A stretch of DNA of 64,000 nt from Sequoia sempervirens (taxonomy: Eukaryota > Streptophyta > Pinopsida > Cupressales > Cupressaceae), in contig VDFB02270651.1 in assembly GCA_007258455.2 (NCBI GenBank), positions 487,835,074-487,899,073 on the forward strand. Direction: 5' to 3'. Both the position numbers and the translations under genes were made by a program. Of this stretch, positions 1-10,779 are shown one piece after another. Under the pieces are notes generated by a model. The model was not told where the DNA came from. It was given only the letters and a program-made list of their open reading frames with translations, and did no database searches. Numbering within the stretch: the first letter of the stretch is position 1; each line of letters starts with the position of its first letter.

Positions 1-560
1 ATAAGGATCAATTTAGCAGACTTTGTTCTTCTAAATGTTCATGAAGAAAAGACAACATCCTCTTTGTGGAAAAGACTGGGAGCTATTTATCAGGGCAAGT
101 CTTTGGTGAATAAGTTGTTCTTGAGGAAGAAGCTATACTCTTTGAAAATGTAGGAAGGAGCATTTTTTACTGATCACTTGAATGCTTTCAACATGTTGAT
201 TGCTCAGTTAGCATTTTTGGGTGTGAAGATTAATGAAGAAGAACGTTGTATACTACTATTATGTTCTTTTCCAAATTATTGGGATCACTTGGTGATGGCT
301 ATTGGGAGTACTACTTCCTCTTTTAAGATGGAAGATATTGTAGCTTCTTTGTTATTAGAAGAAATGAGAAGAAAATCCTCTGATATGGTGAAGGAGGCTC
401 TTGCTATTAGAGGAAGATCAAAAGAAAAAGGCAAGAAGAAGGATAAGAAGTCCAAATCCAAATCAGAGGGGAGATCAAAGTCTCCTGGTAAGAAGTCCAA
501 GGTGAAGTGTTGGAATTATGGGTAACTTGGTCATGTCCAAAAGGATTGTAAAGAGGAGAA
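1..560 (+). pseudogene. gag: copia gag fragment (capsid and zinc knuckle)
   Basis: The visible part encodes the C-terminal half of a copia Gag, the structural protein that packages element RNA. It shows the UBN2-type capsid pattern (LLCSFPNYWDHL followed by MEDIVASLLLEE), a Lys/Ser-rich basic stretch near 420-500, and a CCHC zinc knuckle at about 505-555 (CWNYG, then LGH, then DC). The codon after CWNYG is TAA where CAA or AAA is expected, which breaks the knuckle. Another stop (TAG) lies near 150. Protease follows in a different frame, so at least one frameshift separates them. Confidence 0.8.
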
Positions 561-613
561 AAATAAGAAAAAGAAGTATTCTTATGACAATGATTCTTCT
601 CAGAGTGATGTAG

Positions 614-2003
614 ATGCTTTCATTGAAGCCTTGGCTACATAGGCAATCAAATGATGTTTCGTTGATTGATTTTGGAGCATCTTTCCACATGACATCTCAT
701 AGAGATTCATTCACTAAGTATGAAAAATATGATGGTGGAAGGGTGTATTTGGCAAGTGATTCATCTTTGGAAGTAGTTGGTAATGGAAGAATCAGAATTC
801 AATTCCCTAATGGAAGAGTGAAGGGAATCAATGATGTAATGCATATACCAATTCTGGCTCAAAATTTACTTTTTGTTAGTAAGTTGAACGATATCGGAGT
901 GCAAGTGACATTCTCTGGAAATGGTTGCAAGATGACTAGAGGCTCAATGGTGCTAGTAACTGGTGCTTGTATTGGTATCTTGTATAAACTGGATGCACAT
1001 GTTGTGCAATGCAATAATGTCTCTGTAAAGTTACAAAAGGCTACTCATGGAGAAAAAGAGGAAAAAGTTCTTGATAGTGCAAACTCTATGGAAGTTAAAC
1101 TTCCAGCAGAAAAGACTATGCTTTGGCATCATAGGCTTGGCCATATTGGTGAAAAAGGTTTAAAAACCTTGAAGAATAAAAACCTAGTTGAAGGACTTGA
1201 TGATTGTAACCTCAAATTCGAGTTTTGTGAACATTGTATATATTGTAAACAACACTATGTTTAATTTTACTCTATTCCACACAAATCTTCTAGTTTACTT
1301 GATTATATGCATTCTGATGTTTTTGGTTTAGTAAATGTTCCTTCTTTGTCTAAATCAAGATATTATGTATCGTTCATTGATGATTATTCAAGAAGGGAAT
1401 TTGTTTATTTTTTGAAAAGTAAATCAGAAGTGTTCAGTCATTTTAAGGAATTTAAAAACCTTGTGGAGAATTAGATTGGAAGAAAAATTAAATGTTTAAG
1501 GATTGACAATGGCGGTGAGTTTTGTTTTGATGAGTTCAAAAGGTACTATAAATATCATGGGATTAAAAGACATAGAACTACACCCTACACTCTACAACAA
1601 AATGGAGTTGCTGAAAGGTTGAATAGGACAATGATAGAAAGAGCATGAAGTATGCTAAGTAGTGTTGGATTGGAGGAGAAATTTTGGGCTGAGGTAGTTG
1701 CAATAGCATGTTATTTAATAAATTGTTCTCTGAATTCTACTCTTGTTGAGAAAACATCTTTGGAAGCATGGTCTTGAAAGAAGCCCTCTTTGAGACACAT
1801 TCATGTCTTTGGCTGTGAGGCATATGCATATGTGCCAAATGAAAAAAAGGTCTAAATTTGAAAACAAGGCTGTTAAATGTATTTTTATTGGTTATATTGT
1901 TGGCATAAAAGGATACAAGCTTTGGAATCCTAATACCAAGAAGGTTCTATATACCAGAAGTGTTATTTTTCATGAGTTGAAGCCTTCTACTTTGGATCTA
2001 TAG
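614..2003 (+). pseudogene. pol: copia protease and integrase
   Basis: The protease active site reads DFGASFHMT (about 668-695), with Phe where copia proteases have Ser or Thr, so it was probably inactive. The integrase zinc finger follows (LWHHRLGHIGEKGL, then CEHCIYCKQ, about 1120-1255). The integrase core continues in another frame from about 1268, with the catalytic residues still visible: Asp in MHSDVFG, Asp in RIDNGGEF, Glu in QQNGVAERLNRT. Stops at about 1474, 1647 and 1776 interrupt it. The segment ending at 2003 (VFGCEAYAYV to KPSTLDL) is the integrase C-terminal region. Cleavage of the polyprotein and insertion of the cDNA are the family roles. Confidence 0.85.
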
Positions 2004-2069
2004 TCAAAGAAAAAATCATAAGATAAAAGGGATGTAGTTGAAATTCCTCCAACACTAAATAAACAGGAA

Positions 2070-3840
2070 TTGAAAATTCAAAATGTACCTAAAACTGAGG
2101 AGAGTTCAATTAGTTCTAAGAGTTCTAAAGAAGAAGAACAACCTCAGCCTCGGCCTATGAGGAGGTCAACATGTGAAAGGAAGCAACCTAATAGGTATGG
2201 ATTTTCTTTGTTAGATTCTACTTGTGCCTATGCTCTAATTTCTAGCACTGATGAGCCTAGGACTATGAAAGAGGCATTTAGAATATCTGATTCAAACTCT
2301 TGGTTGGAAGCCATGAATGAAGAAATGGCATCATTAGAAAGGAATGATACTTGGAGTTTGGTGCCCTTGCCTGAAGGTAGAAAAGTTGTTGGCTACAAAT
2401 GGGTATTTAAAAGGAAAATAGGTCTAGATGGAAGTGTGGAAAACTATAAGGAAAGGTTGGTTGTGAAGTGGTATTCCCAGGTAGAAGGAATTGATTATGG
2501 AGAATTTTTTTCTCATGTAGCTAAGTTGACGTCTATTAGATTTCTTTTGTCACTTGTAGTAGTGTATGACTTAGAGATTGAATAGATAGATGTGAAGACA
2601 ACATTTCTTCATGGTGACCTTGAAGAAGAAATTTATATGTCCTAGCCTAAGCACTTTGTGGAAAAAGGTAAAGAAAAATTGGTTTGCAAGTTGAGAAAAT
2701 CTCTATATGGATTAAAACAATCTCCTAGAATGTGGTACTAGAAGTTCGATACATTTGTTTTGTCATTGGGATTCGTAAGATCAAAGTCTGATCATTGTGT
2801 GTACTTCAAAGATAAAAGTGATTGTGTTCTTATCATTGCTCTCTATGTTGATGATATGTTGTTCATATGAAATAGTAAGTGAATGATTTCTAATTTAAAA
2901 TCTCAATTTTCTGCAAAGTTTGAAATGAAAGATCTTGGTGCAGCCAGGTATATTCTAGGAATGGAAATAACTAGGGACAAGAAGAGAAGAAAACTTTGGC
3001 TCAGTCAGAGTAAGTATATTAATACTATTCTAGAGAGATTTTGTATGAATGAGTGCAAGCAGCTAGTTGTTCCAATTTTGCAGGGAACAAAGCTATCTAT
3101 TGAAGACTGTCCAAAATCTCCTACCAAGATGGAGGACATGACTAGAGTTCCTTATGCTAGTGCAGTTGGTAGTTTAATGTGTGTAATTTTCTATGCAAGG
3201 CCAGACATTGCCCAAGCAGTGGGAGTACTTAGTCATTTTATGGAAAATCCTGGAAGGACACATTGGGATGTTGTGAAAAGAGTATTTAGATATCTGAAGG
3301 GCACTTCAGAATATGCTTTGTGTTACCATGGAAATTTGGTTGAATCATAGAGGATTCTCAGCATTCAAGGCTATGTGGATTCTGATTGGGCAGGGGAAAT
3401 TGACAGTAGAAGATCCACTTGTATATATTTTCATGATGAATGGTGGTGCAGTTAGTTGGATGAGTAAGTGACAGGCTGTAGTCACTTTGTCCACTACTGA
3501 GGTAGAATACATGGTAGAAACACATGCCTGTAAAGAATAAATCTAGTTAAAATGTTTGTGTTCTAACATTAGGTTTGATGTACGGAAAATTACAATTTAT
3601 TGTGATAGTCAGAGTGCTATTTGTTTGGCAAAAAATCCTACTTTCCATGCTAGGATGAAACATATTGATGTGTAGTATCATTTTGCATGAGATAATGTGG
3701 AGGATGGAAAGGTCTCTTTAGAAAATGTGGATACTCTAGAAAATGTTGCAAATGCATTGATGAAACCATTGAGCACAAACAAGTTTAGGTGGTGTGCCAG
3801 TTCGATGGGCCTTAGTGCCCATGAATTTCAGTAGTCTTTT
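2070..3840 (+). pseudogene. pol: copia reverse transcriptase and RNase H
   Basis: The RT begins with the conserved entry motif (SWLEAMNEEMASLERNDTW), then WVFKRKIG and the LYGLKQSPRMWY box (about 2704-2745). The catalytic box is YVDDMLF (about 2846-2868), intact. RT connection motifs follow (KFEMKDLGAARYILGMEI, GSLMCVIFYARPDIA). RNase H starts with GYVDSDWAG (about 3370) and ends near the polypurine tract with frame changes. Stops at about 2583, 2643, 2740, 2868 and 3347 break it. The RT copies element RNA into DNA in cytoplasmic particles. Confidence 0.85.
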
Positions 3841-3872
3841 TGTGCTCTGGAGGTGTCAGTAAGATCTTCGCC

Positions 3873-3883
3873 AAGTGGGAGAT
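3873..3883 (+). other. copia polypurine tract
   Basis: AAGTGGGAGAT lies directly before the TGTTGG that opens the 3' LTR. This is the standard copia second-strand primer placement and it fixes the LTR start. Confidence 0.75.
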
Positions 3884-5182
3884 TGTTGGAAAATGTGCCT
3901 CAAGCTTACTGACATGAAACTTTGAAAGAGAAAAATTGGTGAGACCCTCTGGAAGTCTTACTAACTAGCAACTATGTTCAAAATTTTAAGATCACTGAGA
4001 CTTTTTTTCTATCTTTCTGATAGGAGTCATCGGCAAGACATGTCTATCATTCTGAGTTTTCCATCTCATCACTCTCAGAAATACCTCCTACTGATGGGTT
4101 GGTTTCTAATGGCTATCAAGGAGACTCGTGGTGACATAAGTCATCAGGGAGAGGCATGAACATTCATAATGTCTCATTCTGACAAAGTATGTCTTGCCGA
4201 GGTTTTACACATTGGTGACGGATGTCATCGGGAAGAAGGTTGAACCTCTGGAGTGACTCATTCTAATAGTGTTAGTCTCGCTGATGAGTTGGCTCTTGGT
4301 GATTGTCAAGAAGACTCTTGGCTAACGGATTTGTAGTCACTATGAGCTCTTGCTGAGAGTGTTAGTCTCACCGATGCATTTGTTTGTGAATTGTCAATGG
4401 ATCTCCATGTGATGGACTTTAGTGTAACCTCTTGCAGATGGTGTTGCTCTTGCTGATAGATCTGCACAAGATGGATTTGTGTTTAGTATGACTTCTCGCT
4501 GATAGTGGTGGTCTTTCCAATGGCTCTGCAGTGGATATCGATGCGATGTCTTAGTGACAGAGTGAGTCTGAGTGATAGGTTTGAACTTGATATGACTTTT
4601 TCCAATGGTGGTGACTCTAGATGATAATAATAGTTGGGTATTGTGGCATCGGGGAGACACAACTTAGTGTCTCACGGACATGTGATATTGTTTGAATGCC
4701 TTCACCGAATGTCTATGCTATGTGGTTTTTTTTTAACAATTGGAGAAGCAAAATGTGAACTACTAGCAGTTGGACTAATGAAACTGTTCCTATGAGGGAG
4801 ATGAACAGATTGTGAGAGAATGGATTACTCTCTGGCAATGGCAGATGATGATGAATAGAGTGAGATAACGAAATGTTTCGCGATTGAACACGTATTGATA
4901 TGAATGAATTCATTTTATGTTTTCTGAGCTATTCTATACAAGATTGATCAATGAATGTTGCTACTATAAATTAACATCAGAAAGTGAAGTTTGTATTGTA
5001 TATGTAATTTTCTTTACTGTAATACAAAGAGGCTTTTCTTGATGTGGTGGATTTTTCTCCCATAAGGGTTTTCCCACGTAAATCTAGTGTCTAATTGTGT
5101 GTATGTTCAATTCTCTTTTTTGTGATTATTTTCATGAGTATCTTAATTGAACTATAATTGGAAATTTAAAGTCACCTCTACA
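3884..5182 (+). repeat. 3' LTR of the copia element
   Basis: It starts TGTTGGAAAATGTGCC right after the polypurine tract. The U5-like end contains the common plant copia phrase around TTTTCTCCCATAAGGG and TTTTCCCACGTAAATC (about 5050-5095). The inner part (about 3980-4680) is built of irregular short phrases resembling TCTCGCTGATG, GTCATCGGGAAG and AAGAGACTC. No partner LTR is in the window, so the right end is approximate. Confidence 0.75.
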
Positions 5183-5392
5183 TTCTTCCCTGAGGTTTTG
5201 GCATTAAGAGAGTTTGTTCCACACCTAAGCTTTCCTTACAACTTGTGCTCTTTGAACCCACCTGTCCTCTTGAGGGGGAATACCACTACCTCCTCAACAT
5301 CCTCCCTCTCCCTAATTTTACTTTGGGGCATATTGTTGACTTCTTTTCTTTGAAACAATGTGATAAACTACATTATATCAAAGAGGGGAAAA
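5183..5392 (+). mobile_element. 3' end of family C Tat-like gypsy element
   Basis: A short non-coding stretch ends in a polypurine tract (AAAGAGGGGAAAA, 5380-5392) directly before an LTR beginning TGTAGACACAT. It is therefore the internal 3' end of an element whose body lies to the left, displaced by or lost to the copia insertion. The tract closely resembles that of the Ogre-like element at 29705 (AAAGAGGGGCAAAA on the minus strand). Confidence 0.6.
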
Positions 5393-5922
5393 TGTAGACA
5401 CATAAAAATGACCAAGGCCTCTATGCTACATTTTTCTATGTCAAACCACACTTCTTCCTCACATAATTAAATTATTTAATTATGTCCTAATGTCATAATT
5501 CACACTATTAATTAAATAATTTCTAACTATTTAATTAATTCATGTCCATATTCCTCCATGATTATTTAAATAAATTAATTTATATTTGTTTACTTAAATA
5601 AGTCACTAATTGATCTTTACTCCTATAATTAAATAAATTTATAATTTATTTACCCATTTATGACTACAAATTAAATAATTACCATTAATTATTTAACTTG
5701 TTCATTATCCTTTTCTCATTTAATTAAATAAAATTAATTATTTAATTCACTTTCCACCCCACAAGTAAATATTTAAAATAATTCTTTACTAGCTTTTTTC
5801 TTATTCTCACTTTTGAATTAAACTATTATTTAATTCATAAGTCAACTTCCTTCCATAAATCAAATAATTTCCATTAATTATTTGTTTTTGTAGCTACCTC
5901 TTTTTTTGTGACAAATCTATGG
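5393..5922 (+). repeat. 3' LTR of family C, left part
   Basis: It begins TGTAGACACATAAAAATGACC and matches the start of the LTR at 52514. Most of it is a chain of AT-rich inverted words such as AATTAAATAATT (about 5465-5890). It is interrupted at 5922 by element 2 and resumes at 12941. Confidence 0.75.
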
Positions 5923-6721
5923 TGCAGGAGCATCCTTGGTTCTTGGCAATCTTACATCAACCAAAAATATTTTCTTTTAGTTTTTGTTCTTGTTTGGTGG
6001 ATTTTTCATATTTTCTCACCAGATCCTATGGATCTTTGTTTACATTGTAGACATGTTAATTTTAGTTACTCCAAGATTTGAGCATGATTTGATCTTTTTC
6101 TGACAAGTTATTGCTATCGAATTTCATTGCAGTTTCTTGAACTGACACTAGAATAATTTCAAACTTTTTGGCTAGTTCAATCGTTATGGATCATTCATGT
6201 AACTTGTGGATCTTAATGGTGTGATTTTAATTGTTCTGTGGATTTTCCCTGACCTTCATTATAGTTCCACACTTCATCTTATGCACCTGTTGAAGAGTAA
6301 TTCAAATTTGAGACCAGCCTATTCATTCACACATTACATTTTCTTTCCTTGGAAATTGTAATAATCTTTGGTTGATGCAAATGATTCCTAAATTGTAGAT
6401 ATTCTATAAAGTTTGTAATAGATCATTAGGATGGTAGTATAAAAGTGGTGGTTGATTAAGGAGATTAATATATATCTGATATGTAATATTTAGCTCACAT
6501 ATAGGAGGATGTTAGAATGTTGTTTTTTTAGCATGTTTTATTAGGCCTGTGAGTCGAATTTGTAAGCCTAGATGTTGTCGGCTGAATGTAACTGAGATTT
6601 TTGTTAATGAGAATATTTTAATCTACATTTTCCTCCATATTATGTGTTTCTTTCATTATATTACTCTTGTTACATGGTCCGAAATTTTCTCTTTGAGGAC
6701 CCTCCTATTGTGGCTATGCCA
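5923..6721 (+). repeat. 5' LTR of element 2
   Basis: It starts TGCAGGAGCATCCTTGG and ends GTGGCTATGCCA, four bases before the primer site. It matches 12158-12940 along its whole length (shared words include GCATCCTTGGTTCTTGGC and ATCATTAGGATGGTAGTA). Confidence 0.88.
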
Positions 6722-6724
6722 GAT

Positions 6725-6736
6725 TGGTATCAGAGC
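6725..6736 (+). other. primer binding site, initiator Met tRNA (element 2)
   Basis: TGGTATCAGAGC is complementary to the 3' end of plant initiator Met tRNA, three bases after the LTR. It sets element orientation. Confidence 0.88.
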
Positions 6737-6845
6737 AAGATTTTTTCCTTGTGAGATTGCCAGATTTTGCGGAGTCTTGTTGAGGATTTTTTATGGGGTG
6801 GTGGATTGAGGATCTAACCTATGAATGCAGAGGACTTGTGTAAAT

Positions 6846-8680
6846 ATGTCAGGAAGAAGAAATAGTAGAGGAAATGGAGCATGTGGAAATGTAGACCCAA
6901 CTATGATGGAGATGTTAAGAGGAATTGTTGCCAGATTGGATGTAGTTGAAATGGCCTAGAGGAGAGGATGACCAGTTGATGATGTGAGTGATGAAGAAGT
7001 AGAAGAAATAGGAAGAGAGAGTAAGAGAAGAGAAACCAAACCTTGATTAGGGAAAAGAGAGGTTCATAAGAGCCCTAAATAAAGTGAATACAAGACCACA
7101 TTCCAATCCACCAGATTATAATGGTAAGTTGGATTTAGATGTATTGTTAGTTTGGATAACAAAGATGGAAAAGTATTTTAATTTTGAAGGTACCACTGAA
7201 GATAAGAAAGTAAATTTTTCTTGTACAAAGTTGAGAGGAAATGCATCCCTTTGGTGGGAACATTTACAGATAGATAGGGGTATGTGCAGGATCATCATGA
7301 AAAAAACAAACCCTTAAGTGGCAAAAAATTTAGAAAAATCAGAGTTAGGAAACTTGACATAAAAATTTGAATAAGTTATCTATATTATTTCAAAAATATG
7401 TAAGAATATAATTTGTATCAAATTGAATGTAGTTTCTAAACTACTAGATTTGTTTATATATATATATATATATTTGGTGAAAATTTTAAATTTCAATACA
7501 ATGATACTTAAATTTTAGGGAAAAAATAAGAAATAGGTGTCTGTTTGACCACCTTAACCATAATAAAATGATAATATTTTTTAATAAGATTTTAGATATA
7601 ACTAGAGGACTTATGCCACAATGTGATGCACATTTTTTTGTAATTATTTTCCAAGTAAATAATTAATTATGAATTTTTTATTACAATTTTTTAAAAAATA
7701 TAAAAAATTGTATGTCTGACCACCTTAACTTGGTTGAAACTTCATGAAATTCAATTTTTATTTTTTTAATCCTATAGTATGCAAAGCATAGAATGTCATG
7801 CATGTTTTGGATTCAAAAAATATGATACTGTTTGAAAGCTATAGATGTTTTGCAATCAGCCTATCAATAAGGACTTTAGTCATAATTTGAATAGAAATTA
7901 AATAATAATTACTTAATAAATTCAAAGTAAAGCATAATTTATATCATGGAAAGCTGAGAATCTTCATTAAAAACCCTTTTCGTTTCATCAATTTTGGGTA
8001 AAAAAAAGCTATCAACCACATACCCATCATATTGCCACTTTTTGGCCCATCATGATCCTGCACATACCCATAGGAAAAGAAGAGGAAAGGAGAAGATAAA
8101 ATCATGGGATTAGATGGTGAATAAGTTGAAGAGAAATTTTATGCCTACAGATTATCAGATTAGATTATTCAAGAAGTTGCAAAATATGAAGTACAAGGAA
8201 TCAAGTGTGACAGAGTATACTGAGGAGTTCTATAAGTTGAACATTAGATCTGGGCATTCAGAGGATGAGATTGAGCAAGTAGCTAGATATGTGAATAGTT
8301 TGAGGTCATATATATAGGATGGAATAAGTTTGATCAAGTTGTTGAGTGTGGAGGAGGCATGTCAGTGTTCCCTAAAATAAGAAGAGAAGTTGAACAAAAG
8401 ACATGAGCAAAGACAGAGAGGAAGAGGTGGAAGATTTCAAAGAGGAAGAGCTTTTACTAGAGGAGGAAGAGGATCATTTCTAGATTAGAATAAGGAAAAA
8501 GAGGTTAGTAAGAATGGAAATTCATACCAGAGAGGTGATGAAAACTCTTATAGAAGAGGAGGATATGGTGGTTACCATAATGAAGGGAACTTGTTATAAA
8601 TGTGGTGGATAAGGACAGAGAATTTAAATGTAATCAAGGAGAGACTATCAGGAAGGTAGAGAACAATAGAAGAATAGCCA
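6846..8680 (+). pseudogene. gag: element 2 gag, split by a DNA element
   Basis: The likely start is the ATG at 6846 (MSGRRNSRGNG). The retrotransposon gag domain appears at 7116-7277 (LDVLLVWITKMEKYFNF, then KLRGNASLWWEHL) and resumes after the inserted element at about 8074 (MVNKLKRNFMPTDYQI, EYTEEFYKLNIRSGHSE). An Arg/Gly-rich tail (about 8415-8580) leads to a degraded zinc knuckle near 8590-8640 (TCYKCGG then stop). Removing 7278-8069 plus one 4-bp flank rejoins the reading frame. Stops at 6957, 7317 and 8315 and one frame change show decay. Confidence 0.8.
7278..8069 (+). mobile_element. 0.8-kb non-autonomous inverted-repeat DNA element, copy 1
   Basis: The ends are inverted repeats of about 23 bp: GGGTATGTGCAGGATCAT on the left and its complement on the right. 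ATAG directly flanks both sides (7274-7277 and 8070-8073), consistent with a 4-bp target duplication. It interrupts the gag of element 2, whose frame resumes if the element is removed. A second copy lies at 54210-55008 in the opposite orientation. No coding capacity is visible; the interior is AT-rich with a short TA run near 7457. I cannot assign a superfamily. Confidence 0.8.
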
Positions 8681-8799
8681 TTGTTGAGGAAGATCATGTT
8701 GAATCATCTAATAAACCAGATGGTGGAGAGGTGTTGGTGAATATAAGAGTATTATTTCAAAGCGAGTTGGAAAAGGAGCCATTGTAGAGAAATAATTTG

Positions 8800-9080
8800 T
8801 TTTGGACTAGATGCAAGGTAGCTGGTAAATGTTGTAAAGTGATTGTTGATAGTGGAAGTTTTGAGAACTTGGTTTTTTGAGAGATTGTGACTAAAATGAA
8901 GTTGGAAAGATTGAAGCACCCAAAGCCCTATTATATTGCTTGGATTCAAGATGAGCATAAGATACTGGTAAGTAAACAATATTTGGTGAAATTGAAGCTA
9001 GGAAATTTACATGATGAAGTTTTGTGTGATATTATGCCAATGGGTATATGCCATGTTTTGTTGGGAAGGCCTTGGTAGTA
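8800..9080 (+). pseudogene. pol: element 2 aspartic protease
   Basis: The active site is VIVDSGSFENLV (about 8842-8877), so the D-S-G triad is retained. It is followed by the gypsy protease C-terminal pattern (LHDEVLCDIMPMGICHVLLGRPW, 9017-9078). A TGA at about 8877 and a TAG at 9076 interrupt the frame. The Gag-Pol polyprotein of chromoviruses is cut by this enzyme. Confidence 0.75.
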
Positions 9081-10660
9081 TGGTAGATAGGCTATTCATG
9101 ATGGAAATAAGAATATATACACCATTGTTGCCAATGGGATGAAGCAGACTTTTTCTCCATTGGAAGATGTTCCTAAAGCTGAGATTTGTATGAATACTAG
9201 ATTTCTTTTGGTTGATGGAAGGAGATTCCTTGATTGATTGAGACATGAGAATGTGTCTTATGCCTTAGTGCCTAAGAAGTTTGAAGACTTTAAGCATGTA
9301 GAGGAACACTTGGAAGAGATAAAGGCGATGCTGACAAATTATGAAGAGATCATTTTAGACAATGTACTTGATGGATTACCACCCATGAGGATTATTAGTC
9401 ACTATATGGATTTGATTCCTAGAGCTAGTTTTCCTAATAAAGAATCACACCATATGACACTGACAAAGAATGAGGAGTTGAATGGAAAACTGCAAGAGTT
9501 GTTGAGAAGGGGTTTTATCAAAGAAAGCTTAATTCCTTGTGCAATACCTTATGTGTTAGCATCAAAGAAGGATGGAGAATGGAGGATGTGTATAAATTCT
9601 AGAGCCATAAACAAGATCATGGTGAAGTATATATTTCCTTTTCCATGGATGGATGAAATTATGGATTTCTTGAGTGGAGATAAGTACTTTAAAAAGATAG
9701 ATTTGAAGAGTGGATATCATCAAATCATAATCAAAGAAGGGGATGAGTGGAAAACAACATTCAAGACAAATGAAGGATTGTATGAGTGGTTGGCAGTGCC
9801 TTTTGTATTGAAAAATGCACCAATTACTTTCATGAGATTGATGAATGAGGTATTGAAGAAATTCTTGGGTATTTGGATGACATCTTGATTTTCAATAAGA
9901 CTAGAGAAGAACATTTGTTGCATATAAGACAAGTTTTGCAGAGGTTGAGAGAAGAGTAGTTCCTGATAAACATTAAGAAGTGTAGTTTCATGAAGGAAGA
10001 GTTGGTATATCAAGAATTTTTTATATTTGTGGATGGATTGAAGATGAATCCTAAGAAGGTAAGAGAAATTGTAGAATGGCCTACACCTGGGAGCATACAC
10101 CTGGGAGCATTGGAGAGGTAAGATCATTTCATGGATTGGCTAGTTTCCACCAAAAGTTCATTAGAAATTTTAGTTCTATTTGCAGTCCTATGATAGAGAC
10201 AATCAAAGGAGATAAGAAGGATTTCAGATGGACGTCTAGAGTAGACCGAAGTTTTGAGTTGTTGAAATAGAAGGTGACTAAGAAACCTATGTTGGATTTA
10301 CCAGATTTTAGTAAGGTATTTTAATTAGATTATGATGCAAGTGGAAATGAAATTGTAGTATTGAGTCAAGAAGGGAGACTTGTAGCTTATTTCAGTGAGA
10401 AGTTGAATGATGCTAGGAGAAGATATTTAGTATATGATCAAGAGTTTTATGCCATAGTTCAAGCCTTGAAGAAGTGGAGACATTATGTGTTGTATACAGA
10501 TCATCAAGCATTGCAATATTTGATTAGTCAAGGTAAGTTGAATAAAAGACAAATGAAATGGGTGGAATTCTTGTAGAGTTATACTTTTTCTTTGAAACAT
10601 AGGAGTGGAAAGTCAAATAGAGTTGTTGATGCTTTGAGTAGGAGAAGGAATTTACTGGTA
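9081..10660 (+). pseudogene. pol: element 2 reverse transcriptase and RNase H
   Basis: The longest open stretch (9238-9888) covers RT boxes from PRASFPNKESHHM through KKDGEWRMCINSRAIN and KKIDLKSGYHQI to YEWLAVPFVLKNAPITF. The catalytic box is only recoverable in another frame just after 9860 (YLDD pattern), so there is a one-base shift. The RT thumb and connection continue to about 10270 (FHGLASFHQKFIRNFSSIC). RNase H is at 10300-10660 (a DYDASGN-type start, then KLNDARRRYLVYDQEFYAIV and HYVLYTDHQALQYL). TAG stops at 9958, 10268 and 10574 break it. Confidence 0.82.
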
Positions 10661-10779
10661 GAGATGAAAGTGGATGTATTAGGCTTTGAAGAATTGAGAA
10701 CTTGTATGAGGAAGACCCGTATTTTGAAAAACCTTGGAGAGCTTGTAAAGAACTAGTTTTGGAGGATAGAAGTTAGTGG

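Larger units (their letters stand above)
1..5182 (+). mobile_element. Ty1/copia LTR retrotransposon, 5' end outside window
   Basis: Gag, protease, integrase, reverse transcriptase and RNase H follow in the copia order on the plus strand, then a polypurine tract and a long 3' LTR. Integrase lying before RT defines the superfamily. The 5' LTR, primer site and start of gag lie before base 1, so the target duplication cannot be tested. Many stops and some frameshifts show it is dead. It abuts the tail of a family C gypsy element at about 5183, so it probably inserted into that element. The right boundary (a CTCTACA end near 5182) is an estimate. Confidence 0.9.
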
